Shown one piece after another: positions 40,664 to 49,164 of a DNA stretch of 64,000 nucleotides. The position numbers and the translations under genes were made by a program. Positions within the stretch are counted from its first letter, which is position 1. Each line of letters opens with the position of its first letter. Origin of the DNA: FEN-1250 sp038237245 (GTDB taxonomy: Bacteria; Gemmatimonadota; Gemmatimonadetes; Gemmatimonadales; Gemmatimonadaceae); NCBI GenBank assembly GCA_038237245.1, contig JBBRYY010000005.1, forward strand, positions 5,789-69,788, in the 5' to 3' direction. Under the pieces are notes generated by a model. That model had not been told where the DNA came from. It saw nothing but the letters and a program-made list of their open reading frames with translations, and did not search any database.

Positions 40664-40724
40664 GATGACGTCGGGAAGAGGTTGAACGGGTAGCGAAAAG
40701 GGAAAGCTAACGGGGCAGAAACGC

Positions 40725-40755
40725 ATCGAGGGGCGAGATATCCTCGCCCCTCGAT
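40725..40755 (-). terminator. Hairpin terminator between fae and mtdB
   Basis: ATCGAGGGGCGAG (40725-40737) pairs perfectly with CTCGCCCCTCGAT (40743-40755) around a 5-nt loop. On the minus strand it is followed by GCGTTTCTG, a weak T-run. It should let fae be transcribed at a higher level than the genes downstream, as is useful for an abundant enzyme. Confidence 0.75.
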
Positions 40756-40786
40756 GTGTCCTTCGCGGCGCGGAGCGCCACAGGCA

Positions 40787-41302
40787 TTACTTCTTGTCGG
40801 CGCCGCCGGCGAACGGGTGCGTCGCAGTCTTCGCGGACGCGATCACGGTATCGATCTTCGGCTCGTTCTTCATGGCGCGAGCGATCGACTCCTTGGTCGC
40901 CTGATAATTGTACTGGAATATCTTCTTGTCGTCCGAGGCATCCCAGTGGATGAACACACCGACGATGACGACGAGGTCATCGACCTTGTCCTTCGGAATG
41001 ACGCCGGCTTCGACGGAATCGACGACCGCACGCGCAACAGCCGCCTGCGCGGGGCCGAACATCTGAACCGCCTGCTTCGCGCCCTTGATCGTGACCTTGT
41101 TGAACAGGATCGTGTCGGGCTTGGCCGGGAGGTTCGGAGCAACGACGGCGAGCAGCGTCGTGAAGCCGTCCTTGTTGTTCGTCAGGGCGTTCATGAACGC
41201 CTGTCCCGCGTGCCCCGCCTTCGAGCCGATGATGAGATCGATGTGCGCGACCTCATTGCCATCGCCGACGAGCGATTCGCCCAATGAAAAATCAGCTGCC
41301 AT
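40787..41302 (-). CDS. fae: Formaldehyde-activating enzyme
   Basis: Condenses formaldehyde with tetrahydromethanopterin to methylene-H4MPT. 171 residues. GESLVGDGNEVAHIDLIIGS carries the catalytic His20 (His17 in the usual numbering); HAGQAFMNALTNNKDGFTTL, KVTIKGAKQAVQMFGPAQAA and VFIHWDASDDKKIFQYNYQA are all conserved. GGAGG lies eight bases ahead of the ATG. It is the first gene of the minus-strand C1 operon, with its own terminator. Confidence 0.98.
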   Translation of the reverse strand: MAADFSLGESLVGDGNEVAHIDLIIGSKAGHAGQAFMNALTNNKDGFTTLLAVVAPNLPAKPDTILFNKVTIKGAKQAVQMFGPAQAAVARAVVDSVEAGVIPKDKVDDLVVIVGVFIHWDASDDKKIFQYNYQATKESIARAMKNEPKIDTVIASAKTATHPFAGGADKK

Positions 41303-41520
41303 GTTCGTTGCCTCCGTACCGGTGAGAAAGGGTTGCTACGCACGCGATCGCGTGAAGACTCGTTAGTTGCATCGAGAGTCGCAAAGACCGTACGGCCGCG
41401 TGCGCCAGCATCGTGTGCGTGCGTCCGGGCGGGCCGTGAACATGCGCAGGCCGCGGCCAATGTGTCAAGCCGAGCCGTATCAAGATCACGGCACGACGGG
41501 TTCCAAGCGTTGCTCGAGTA
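41303..41520. promoter_or_regulatory. Divergent promoter region of fae and the M16 protease operon
   Basis: 218 nt between fae and the M16 gene, transcribed away from each other. It contains the fae ribosome binding site (GGAGG on the minus strand). No clear sigma-70 hexamers or operator repeats were found by eye. It should hold the promoter of the main C1 oxidation operon. Confidence 0.4.
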
Positions 41521-42858
41521 GTGCAAGTTTCTGCAATGCGAGTACCCATCGTGACGTTCCGCCTGGCGAATGGCCTCGCGGTAACACTCTCCGAGGACCA
41601 CACCGCGCCGATCGTGGCCGTGAATCTCTGGTACCACGTCGGTTCGGCAAACGAACGTCCGGGGCGGACCGGTTTCGCGCATCTGTTCGAGCATATGCTC
41701 TTTCAGGGCTCTGCGCACGTGGGCGCGAATGAGCACTTCGAGATCGTCCAGCGCGCCGGAGGCACGCTCAACGGCTCAACCTGGCTCGACCGTACGAACT
41801 ATTTCGAGACGGTCCCGTCCAACCAGCTTGCGACCGCGCTCTGGCTCGAAGCCGACCGCATGGGGCAGCTCCTCCCCGCCATGACGCAGCAGAAGCTCGA
41901 CACCCAGCGCGATGTCGTGAAGAACGAGCGCCGCTGGAGCGTCGACAATCAGCCGTACGGCACCTGGTGGGAGCGCCTCCCCGCCCTCGCCTTCCCGAGC
42001 GACCATCCCTTCCATCACTCGCTCATCGGCTCGATGGAAGATCTCACGGAAGCGAGCCTCGAAGACATCGCGCAGTTCTTCGCGACGTACTACACGCCCG
42101 ACAACGCCGTCCTCTCCATCGCCGGCGACTTCGAGCCCGCCGAAGCGCGCGCCCTCGTCGAGCAGTTCTTCGGCCCGATCCCGCGCGGCGCCGGCAAGCC
42201 GCCGCTTCCACCGATGGAGCTTCCCGCGCATTTCGGCTCGTGGGATCGGCTCGTCGTCCCCGACGCCGTCATGCTGCCGCGCCTCTTCCTCGCCTTCCGC
42301 GCCCCAGTGTTCGGCAGCGACGCCCACTTCGTCGCCACCGTCCTCGCCGCCATCCTCGGCACCGGCAAAGGGAGCAGATTCCAGCGCGCCCTCGTGCGCG
42401 AGCGCGAAGTCGCATCCGAAGCTTCCGCGTTCACCTTCGATCTCGCGAAGGGTGCAGACCTGCTGATTGCCGACGTCACCGCGCGCCCCGGCATCACCGC
42501 CGACGTGCTCGAGACGGAAGTGGTCCGCGAGATCGATCGCGTGCGAAGTGAAGGAGTGACGGAAGCAGAAGTCCAGCGCGCGGTCGCACTCCTCGAGACC
42601 GCGCTCGTCAGCTCGCTGCAATCCGCCGGCGACCGCGCCGACAAGCTCTCCATGTTCGCGACCTACTTCGGTGACCCCTCACTCGTGAACGAGCAGACGG
42701 AGCGCTACCAGCGCGTCACCGCCGCGCAGGTATCCGCACTCGCGCGCGAGCTGCTCGCTGACGACAATCGCGCCAGTCTCGTCTACGTTCCCGCGGATGC
42801 GATCGCCGAGGATCCGGCGAACGCCGACACGCGCGAGCCGATCGGAGCGTCGCGGTGA
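41521..42858 (+). CDS. M16 family zinc peptidase, catalytic subunit
   Basis: 445 residues. The inverted zinc motif HLFEH (His54, Glu57, His58) is in GFAHLFEHMLFQGS, and the third ligand is in KNERRWSVDNQPYG. Two M16 lobes are visible. No signal peptide is seen, although M16 pairs in this kind of bacterium are often envelope-linked. GTG 41521 is used; ATG 41536 (MRVPIVTFRL) is an equally good start. Stop overlaps the partner gene by 4 nt. Confidence 0.92.
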   Translation: MQVSAMRVPIVTFRLANGLAVTLSEDHTAPIVAVNLWYHVGSANERPGRTGFAHLFEHMLFQGSAHVGANEHFEIVQRAGGTLNGSTWLDRTNYFETVPSNQLATALWLEADRMGQLLPAMTQQKLDTQRDVVKNERRWSVDNQPYGTWWERLPALAFPSDHPFHHSLIGSMEDLTEASLEDIAQFFATYYTPDNAVLSIAGDFEPAEARALVEQFFGPIPRGAGKPPLPPMELPAHFGSWDRLVVPDAVMLPRLFLAFRAPVFGSDAHFVATVLAAILGTGKGSRFQRALVREREVASEASAFTFDLAKGADLLIADVTARPGITADVLETEVVREIDRVRSEGVTEAEVQRAVALLETALVSSLQSAGDRADKLSMFATYFGDPSLVNEQTERYQRVTAAQVSALARELLADDNRASLVYVPADAIAEDPANADTREPIGASR

Positions 42859-44234
42859 CCGCTGCCGCGACGGGCAGTGCGCGCCCGCAGGCGGGACCGC
42901 CGCGCGACTATCGCTTCCCCACCTTCGAGCGCGTCACGCTCGACAACGGACTCGGCGTCATCGTCGCGCCGGTGCACAAACTGCCCATCGTCTCGGCCGC
43001 GCTCGTCGTCGATGCCGGCGCGGCGGCGGAGCAGTCTGGCGCCGAGGGCGTTGCACAACTCACGGCGCGCATGCTCCTCGAGGGGACCCGCAAGCACACG
43101 GGCGATGCAATTGGCGACCAGTTCGAGCGATGGGGCGCCGCCGTCGGTGCGAGCGCCGACTGGGACGCCGCCATGCTCTCGATGACGGTGCTCGTGCCGC
43201 GCGTGGCCGATGCGATGGCGTTGTTCGCCGAGGTGTTGCTCGAACCGATGTTTCCCGAGCGTGAGCTGTCGCGGCTCAAAGCCGAGCGGCTCGCTGATCT
43301 GCTGCAGCTGCGCACGGAGCCGCGCGGACTCGCGGACGAGATGTTCACACGCTTCGTGTACGACGCCTCGTCGCGCTACGCGCGCCCCGAGGCGGGCGAC
43401 GCCGCATCGGTCACCGCCATCGACCGCGTAGCCGTCGAGAAGTTCTACCGGGCGCGCTATCGCCCGAACGGCTCGACGCTCATCCTCGCCGGCGACATAT
43501 CCGTCACCGATGGTGTCGCGCTCGCGAGGACGCTGCTCGGCGGCTGGCGCGGCGAGGCAGCACCGCTGACGACGGTGAGCGACCAGCCCGCGCGCTCCAC
43601 CTCCGCCGTGCACATCGTGCGCAAGGAGGACGCGCCGCAGTCGGAGATTCGCGTCGGACATGTCGGGCTGCCGCGCAGCCATCCGGACTATTTCCCGGCG
43701 CTGATCGTGAATGCGCTGCTGGGCGGGCTGTTTTCGTCGCGCATCAATCTGAATCTGCGCGAGGTCCACGCGTACACGTACGGCGCGCACTCGTCGTTCG
43801 ACTGGCGCAAGGCGGCAGGGCCGTTCGTGGTCTCGACGGCGGTAAAGAGCGACGTCACGGCGGATGCGGCGAAGGAAATCCTCCTCGAGATCTCGCGCAT
43901 TCGCGCAGATGCGGTGAGCGAGGATGAGCTCACGCTCGCCACGAGCTATCTCGACGGCGTCTTCCCGATCCGCTACGAGACGACGGACTCGATCGCGCGC
44001 GCGCTCGCGGCGCTGACGATCTACGGTCTCCCCAACGACTACTTCGATCGCTATCGCGCGAACATTCGCGGCGTGACCGCGATGGACGTGCTCCACGCGG
44101 CGGACAGCTATCTGCACCCCGATCAGCTCCAGCTCGTCGTCGTCGGAGATCCAGCCGTCATCTCCGCACCACTCGCTGCGCTCGACGCAGGGCCCGTCAG
44201 CGTCTATGACGCCGAGGGGCAGCCGGAGCGGTGA
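42855..44234 (+). CDS. M16 family peptidase-like, non-catalytic partner
   Basis: 459 residues from GTG 42855, overlapping the catalytic subunit's stop. The M16 fold is clear (TLDNGLGVIVAPVHKLPIVS, HAYTYGAHSSFDW), but the zinc motif is degenerate: GVAQLTARMLLEGT where active members have HxxEH. It therefore probably forms the inactive half of an M16B heterodimer, completing the chamber, like other two-gene M16 pairs. Stop overlaps the Nudix gene by 4 nt. Confidence 0.92.
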   Translation: MTAAATGSARPQAGPPRDYRFPTFERVTLDNGLGVIVAPVHKLPIVSAALVVDAGAAAEQSGAEGVAQLTARMLLEGTRKHTGDAIGDQFERWGAAVGASADWDAAMLSMTVLVPRVADAMALFAEVLLEPMFPERELSRLKAERLADLLQLRTEPRGLADEMFTRFVYDASSRYARPEAGDAASVTAIDRVAVEKFYRARYRPNGSTLILAGDISVTDGVALARTLLGGWRGEAAPLTTVSDQPARSTSAVHIVRKEDAPQSEIRVGHVGLPRSHPDYFPALIVNALLGGLFSSRINLNLREVHAYTYGAHSSFDWRKAAGPFVVSTAVKSDVTADAAKEILLEISRIRADAVSEDELTLATSYLDGVFPIRYETTDSIARALAALTIYGLPNDYFDRYRANIRGVTAMDVLHAADSYLHPDQLQLVVVGDPAVISAPLAALDAGPVSVYDAEGQPER

Positions 44235-44788
44235 CGACTCCGGAGAGCACCGGGAAGGTCGGCAGCCGGCGCGAGTACACAGGGCGAGTGATCAACCTCG
44301 ACGTCGACACGGTGCGCTTCCCGAACGGGAAGATTGGAGAGCTCGAGATCATTCGCCATTCGGGCGCGAGCGCCGTGCTCCCCTTTCTTGGTGATCCTAC
44401 CGCGGAGGATCCGCAGATCCTCCTGATCCGGCAGTACCGCTACGCTGCCGACGGCTTCATCTACGAGATCCCAGCGGGGCGTTTGGAGCCGGGGGAGCCG
44501 CCGGAGGCATGCGCCACTCGCGAGCTCCGCGAGGAGACCGGGTGCACTGCCGAGAAGATGGCGCACCTGTACACGATGTACACGACGCCGGGCTTCACCG
44601 ACGAGAAGATCCACCTCTTCGTCGCAACCGGACTGACCCGCGGCGACAGCGCGCTGGAAGCCGACGAGTTCGTCGAGGTCGTCCCGATGCACATGTCGGC
44701 TGCGCTCAAGATGATAAAGGACGGCACCATCGCCGACGCCAAGACGGCGCTCAGCATCCTCTACGTCGCGGGCTTCTTCCTGGGCTAG
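44231..44788 (+). CDS. Nudix hydrolase, ADP-ribose pyrophosphatase type
   Basis: 185 residues from GTG 44231 (4-nt overlap upstream). Complete Nudix box: GRLEPGEPPEACATRELREE followed by TGC. Upstream LLIRQYRYAADGFIYEIPAG is the segment typical of ADP-ribose/sugar-nucleotide pyrophosphatases. It hydrolyses a nucleoside diphosphate derivative; the exact substrate is not decided by sequence. Third gene of the M16 operon, perhaps by translational coupling only. Confidence 0.92.
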   Translation: MTTPESTGKVGSRREYTGRVINLDVDTVRFPNGKIGELEIIRHSGASAVLPFLGDPTAEDPQILLIRQYRYAADGFIYEIPAGRLEPGEPPEACATRELREETGCTAEKMAHLYTMYTTPGFTDEKIHLFVATGLTRGDSALEADEFVEVVPMHMSAALKMIKDGTIADAKTALSILYVAGFFLG

Positions 44789-45057
44789 TCGAGCTCGCTT
44801 GAAGAGCGCTCACTGTCCCCAGAAATCGGAAGTCGGGCGTCCCCGAAAGTAGACAGCCTCCTCTGGCGATGGTATCTTTGTGAAGCGTTGCACGCGCGTA
44901 AATTATTGTGCGAGCATGACTTAGCTTGATCGATGGTCCGATGGAACATCCGGGCACGGCCCCTGCCTTTCATCGCCCCGTCGGAAGCGCCAGGGCTCTC
45001 AGCCAAACGCCTCCAGAATCGTCTGGCGAATTCATTTGTACTCGGGGGAAACCCAAG
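44789..45057. promoter_or_regulatory. Promoter region of the ECF sigma operon
   Basis: 269 nt without a supported gene. An open frame runs from 44926 into the sigma factor gene, but the family-conserved start is at 45058. No terminator for the Nudix gene is evident. A promoter for the sigma/anti-sigma pair is expected here; no motif is clear enough to call. Confidence 0.35.
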
Positions 45058-45693
45058 ATGGCCAACGTGGCGATGGAAGCGAGGGCAGTCGTGCCGGGGT
45101 CGGTTCGCGCCCAGCTGCAGACGCTCGAGGATGCCGAGCTGGTAGCCTCGTTCCTCGCCGGTGAGGAGCGCGCGTTCCAGGAAATCGTGGAGCGGTACCA
45201 GACGCGCCTGCTCAACTTCATCTATCGTACGATCGGTGATCGCGAGCGCGGCGAAGATCTGGTTCAGGAGGTCTTCATCCGGGTGTACCGGCACATGGCC
45301 CGCTTCGACCGCTCCAAGAAGTTCAGCACCTGGATCTACACGATCGCCTCGAATCTCGCGAAGAACGAGCTTCGGAACCGGTCGCGCAATCCGCTCGTCT
45401 TCTTCCAGACGATCCGCAAGAACTGGCAGGACGACGACCGTCCGCTGCAGTTCGAGGACGCGAACTCGCGCCCGGACGACCTCTATCGCCGCCGCCACCT
45501 GCGCTCGCTCGTCGAGGCCAGCGTGGCCCGCCTTCCCGAGCATCATCGCCAGGTGTTCATCCTGCGCGAGCTCGAAGGAAAGTCGTACGAGGAGATCGCC
45601 GAGATCACGAACTGCAACCTGGGTACGGTCAAGTCGCGGCTCAATCGCGCCCGGAATGCGTTCGCGCAGATCATCGAGCCGGGGCTTCGCTAG
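45058..45693 (+). CDS. ECF RNA polymerase sigma factor
   Basis: 211 residues from ATG 45058, with GGGGGA upstream. Region 2 is ERAFQEIVERYQTRLLNFIY, GEDLVQEVFIRVYRH and FSTWIYTIASNLAKNELRNR; region 4 is LPEHHRQVFILRELEGKSYE, EIAEITNCNLGTVKSRLNRA. It directs RNA polymerase to a small regulon. The next gene is a membrane protein with a zinc-finger-like N-terminus, the usual cognate anti-sigma arrangement. Regulon unknown. Confidence 0.95.
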   Translation: MANVAMEARAVVPGSVRAQLQTLEDAELVASFLAGEERAFQEIVERYQTRLLNFIYRTIGDRERGEDLVQEVFIRVYRHMARFDRSKKFSTWIYTIASNLAKNELRNRSRNPLVFFQTIRKNWQDDDRPLQFEDANSRPDDLYRRRHLRSLVEASVARLPEHHRQVFILRELEGKSYEEIAEITNCNLGTVKSRLNRARNAFAQIIEPGLR

Positions 45694-45798
45694 GCATTTC
45701 GGCACGCTGGCGGGTGGGTGATCCGGCGCACATCATTCCGGAACCCGCCCGACTGCGGCGGGTACACTGTTCAGGCCCACCGAAGTGATGTAGCGATA

Positions 45799-46317
45799 AT
45801 GGATTGCCTCGATTTTCGTAATGGATATCTCGCCTTCGTCGACCAGACGCTTCCGCCCGCGGTGCAGTCGGCCGCGAGCATGCATCTGGCCACGTGCGTC
45901 TCGTGCTCGCGCCACGACGAGGCGATGCGTCGTGGGCTCGTCGTCCTGCGCAGCCTTCCCTCCCTCGAGCCGTCGACGGACTTCTACCTGAAGTTGACGG
46001 ACACGCTGCATCGGATGGAGCGCGCGGAGCAGCACGCCTCGCGCTATCGGGGACCGGGGCTCGTCTCGTTCGCGGCTGCAGCCGCCGGGGTCGTCGGGGT
46101 CGGCTTCCTTGCCGCCGTGGCCTTTAATTGGACCGCGCAGTCGCGCAGTCTCGCGCTCGCCCCGATCGTCGCGAGCACTCCCGCCGTCGCACCGTACCCC
46201 TCCACCAACTCGAGCTTCGTCGCCAGCGCCAGCGCAGGTCTCCCTATCTGGCCCGCTGCGATGATGGTCGATCAGGCACCCGTACGCTTCGCCAGCGAGG
46301 AGCTGCTCGGCCGCTAG
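45799..46317 (+). CDS. Membrane anti-sigma factor (zf-HC2-like)
   Basis: 172 residues from ATG 45799. The N-terminus has HLATCVSCSRHDEAM, the HxxxCxxC zinc-binding motif of anti-sigma factors; a single membrane segment follows (LVSFAAAAAGVVGVGFLAAV), and then a short Pro/Ser-rich periplasmic tail. It is predicted to hold the ECF sigma factor, encoded 105 nt upstream, at the membrane until a signal arrives. The tail shows no recognisable sensor domain. Confidence 0.85.
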   Translation: MDCLDFRNGYLAFVDQTLPPAVQSAASMHLATCVSCSRHDEAMRRGLVVLRSLPSLEPSTDFYLKLTDTLHRMERAEQHASRYRGPGLVSFAAAAAGVVGVGFLAAVAFNWTAQSRSLALAPIVASTPAVAPYPSTNSSFVASASAGLPIWPAAMMVDQAPVRFASEELLGR

Positions 46318-46324
46318 ACAGTGC

Positions 46325-46909
46325 TCAGCGCGGTCGAGCGGGCTGATACCTCTGCGGCGCTTGCATCGCGCTCATGATCTGCGGCATGTGCCCGGACACG
46401 AACTCGATGTTCTGCATGATCACCGGTGGCACCTGCAACTTCGCCAGCTTCCCCGTCTGCTTGAGCTGATATCCGTGGATCGCCTGCTGCAGCGCGATCG
46501 TCGTCAGCATGAAGGTGTGGCCGTCGATGTGCGCGCTCTTCATCGCGATGGCGAGCTTCGGCTCGTCGTCGATCCGTTTCCCCATCTCCGCGATTCCACT
46601 CGGCGGCCCCTCGGCCCGCAGCCGCTTCACGATGTCGGGATTTGCGACCGTGGTGGAGTCCATCCCCTTCTTGGCCACTGCCCAGCGGTCGATGACCTCC
46701 TGGTTCAGCGCGAAGTTGTCGACTTCGCGGAGCGCGGTATCGTGCGTTGCGGGAACCGGCTGCAGCCCCAGCCCCGACGCGCCGGGCGCCTGCGCACTCT
46801 TTGCGGGTAGCGTGCCCGGCTTATCGCTGTAGCACGCGAGGGTGGAGCCGAGGCCGAGGACGAGCGACACGATGACCAGGCGGTTCGAAGCGAACGACTG
46901 CAGCGACAT
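46325..46909 (-). CDS. Lipoprotein of unknown function
   Basis: 194 residues from ATG 46909. The signal peptide ends in a lipobox LGSTLAC (Cys26). The mature part is helical and hydrophilic (EVIDRWAVAKKGMDSTTVAN, AMKSAHIDGHTFMLTTIALQ, IMQNIEFVSGHMPQIMSAMQ) with no domain I recognise. Longer frames upstream overlap holA on the other strand and are shadows. It stands alone, convergent with the anti-sigma gene and divergent from holA. Confidence 0.75.
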   Translation of the reverse strand: MSLQSFASNRLVIVSLVLGLGSTLACYSDKPGTLPAKSAQAPGASGLGLQPVPATHDTALREVDNFALNQEVIDRWAVAKKGMDSTTVANPDIVKRLRAEGPPSGIAEMGKRIDDEPKLAIAMKSAHIDGHTFMLTTIALQQAIHGYQLKQTGKLAKLQVPPVIMQNIEFVSGHMPQIMSAMQAPQRYQPARPR

Positions 46910-47035
46910 GGAAAGTGGGGTCGGGGAAGTAATCAACCGGACGAGGCGACGATAGCACGTGCCACTCTCGCTCGCAATCAAATATGCAGGCGCCCGCGCC
47001 GCGCCGGTGGCCCCCACTAACGGTATATTCACGAG

Positions 47036-48103
47036 ATGCCCGCGCTCCCCGATCGCGCCTTCGACAAGTCGCTCAAGCGCGGCGAGTTCGAGCGCGTCTA
47101 CTACTTTCACGGCGACGACGACTTCCTCAAGGAGCGGGCGGTGCGTGCGCTCGTCGCCGCCGCGGTCGATCCGTCGACGCGCGACTTCAATCTCGACATC
47201 CGCGCCGCCGCCGAGCTCGATGCCGAAACGCTCGGGAGCCTCCTCGGCACACCGCCAATGATGGCGGAGCGGCGTGCGGTGGTGGTGCGTGATGTCGCGG
47301 CGCTGAAGAAGGACGCGCGCGCGGTGCTCGATCGCTATCTCGCCTCGCCCGCCGCCGATGTCGTGCTGGCGCTGGTCGCGCCGGCGGGCGAAAAAGCGAA
47401 GGTCGACAAGGTGCTCGAAGGCCGCGCGGCGACGATCGAGTTCAAGCCGCTCAGCGGCGATCGCGTACCGAAGTGGATCGCGCACCACGTCGAGAGCGTG
47501 CTTGGCGCGACGATCACTCCTGAAGCCGCCGAGCTGCTGCAACAGGCGGCGGGCAACGAGCTCGCCGCGCTCGCCGCGGAGCTCGACAAGCTCGCGAGCT
47601 ATTCCGGCGGTGGGGTGATCGACGAGGATGCCGTCGCCGATGTCGTCGGCGTGCGCCGCGGCGAGACACTCGGCGACTTCCTCGATCGCGTCGCCTCGCG
47701 GAACGCGGCGGCTGCGCTGGCGCTGCTGCCGCACATTCTCTCGCAGCCGAAGACGAGCGCGGTGTCGATCGTGATGGCGCTAACGACGCAGATGCTCGCG
47801 GTGGGGTGGGGCATCACGCGCAACGGACGGGCGGACTATTTCGAGCTGCTCAAGAGCGGGAAGGGGCCGTTCACCGGGCGGCCGTGGGGTGAGGCCGCGC
47901 GCGCGTGGAGCGAGGCGGAGCGCCACTGGACCGACGACGCCATCGACGGTGCGCTCGACGCGCTGCTCGCCGCCGACATCGCGCTCAAGGAAACGCGCAT
48001 CTCCTCGGATGCGCAGCTGCTCGCCACACTCGTGTTGACGCTGTGCGGCGTCGAACGCTCGACGGACGCTGCACGACTCCTCCTCTCCGCTGTTCCGGCG
48101 TGA
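47036..48103 (+). CDS. holA: DNA polymerase III subunit delta
   Basis: 355 residues. HolA layout: N-terminal VYYFHGDDDFLKERAVRAL, central LLGTPPMMAERRAVVVRDVA and LASPAADVVLALVAPAGEKA, C-terminal helical collar domain. It opens the sliding clamp as part of the clamp loader; cytosolic. The upstream frame extends earlier but MPALPDRAFDKSLKRG is a typical start. Followed closely by the SPOR protein and mutS on the same strand. Confidence 0.92.
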   Translation: MPALPDRAFDKSLKRGEFERVYYFHGDDDFLKERAVRALVAAAVDPSTRDFNLDIRAAAELDAETLGSLLGTPPMMAERRAVVVRDVAALKKDARAVLDRYLASPAADVVLALVAPAGEKAKVDKVLEGRAATIEFKPLSGDRVPKWIAHHVESVLGATITPEAAELLQQAAGNELAALAAELDKLASYSGGGVIDEDAVADVVGVRRGETLGDFLDRVASRNAAAALALLPHILSQPKTSAVSIVMALTTQMLAVGWGITRNGRADYFELLKSGKGPFTGRPWGEAARAWSEAERHWTDDAIDGALDALLAADIALKETRISSDAQLLATLVLTLCGVERSTDAARLLLSAVPA

Positions 48104-48126
48104 GGTATCACCTTCGCACACCGCTC

Positions 48127-49164
48127 ATGACTCGATATCTCGCTACGATAGCCGCACTGATCATGGGCGCCGCGCCGCTGGCCGCGCAGTCGACTCCACC
48201 GCTCGCTCCCGTTGCCGATACGGCGACGATCGACACGCTCTTCCTCCGCGCGCAGCGCATGGCGGCTGAGGGGCAGGGCGACGCGGCGCGCGCGCTGGTG
48301 CAGCACGAGATCGACACGGCGTCCGCCGGCTCACCGCGCTACGTGGACGCGCTGTACTGGCGCGCGGTCGTCGCGGCGACGGCTGCGGATGCGGAGAAGG
48401 ATCTGCGCCGCATCATCATCGAGTTTCCGCTGTCGCCGCGCAACGAGGATGCGCTGCTCCGTCTCGCCCAGCTCGAGATGACACGCGGCGACAACGATCA
48501 GGCGCTCTCGCATCTGCAGCGGCTCGTGATCGACCATCCGTCGAGTCCCTCGCGCGCGCGGGCATCGTTCTGGATGGCGCGCGTGTACTTCGACAAGAAC
48601 CAGACGCCGGCGGCGTGCCGCAGTCTCGCGGACGCCGCGCACAACACGACGCCTGGGCAGGTGGAGCAGCGCAACCAGATCGACTTCTGGATGCAGCGCT
48701 GTCATGGAATGGACACGGCGGCAGTGGCGACGGTCCCGGCGCATGTCGACAGCGCACCAACCGTGGCGCCGCCCACATCGGTCGCCTCCGTACCACCGCG
48801 CGAGACGGAGCCTGTACCGCCGGCATCGCCGCCCGCGCCCGCGCCAACGACCACCGCGTCGACCTCGACATCGAAGCGCACGACTACCACCGCAGTGACG
48901 ACGACGACGGTCACGCCGACTCGCGCGGCCGCGACCCCCGGGAAGTACACCGTGCAGGTCGGCGCCTATCCCACGCGCAGTGCGGCGGAGAGTCTCCGCA
49001 AGAGCCTCGTGAATCGCGGCATCGATGCGCGCGTGGTCGGCACGGCGAAGCCGTATCGCGTGCGCGTTGGCTTCTACGACACACGCGCCAAGGCCGATGC
49101 CGCGGCGGCGAGGCTGAAGGCGAAGCAGATCGCCGTGTACGTCACGGAGTCAGAAGCGCGGTGA
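48127..49164 (+). CDS. Secreted TPR-like protein with C-terminal SPOR domain
   Basis: 345 residues from ATG 48127. Signal peptide (IAALIMGAAPLAAQ). Residues about 35-200 contain tetratricopeptide-like helices (YWRAVVAATAADAEKDLRRI, LRLAQLEMTRGDNDQALSHL). A Thr/Pro/Ala-rich linker follows, and the last 75 residues form a SPOR domain (YTVQVGAYPTRSAAESLRKS), which binds denuded glycan strands of peptidoglycan. It is therefore likely a division or cell-wall-remodelling protein. Stop overlaps the mutS GTG start by 4 nt. Confidence 0.88.
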   Translation: MTRYLATIAALIMGAAPLAAQSTPPLAPVADTATIDTLFLRAQRMAAEGQGDAARALVQHEIDTASAGSPRYVDALYWRAVVAATAADAEKDLRRIIIEFPLSPRNEDALLRLAQLEMTRGDNDQALSHLQRLVIDHPSSPSRARASFWMARVYFDKNQTPAACRSLADAAHNTTPGQVEQRNQIDFWMQRCHGMDTAAVATVPAHVDSAPTVAPPTSVASVPPRETEPVPPASPPAPAPTTTASTSTSKRTTTTAVTTTTVTPTRAAATPGKYTVQVGAYPTRSAAESLRKSLVNRGIDARVVGTAKPYRVRVGFYDTRAKADAAAARLKAKQIAVYVTESEAR

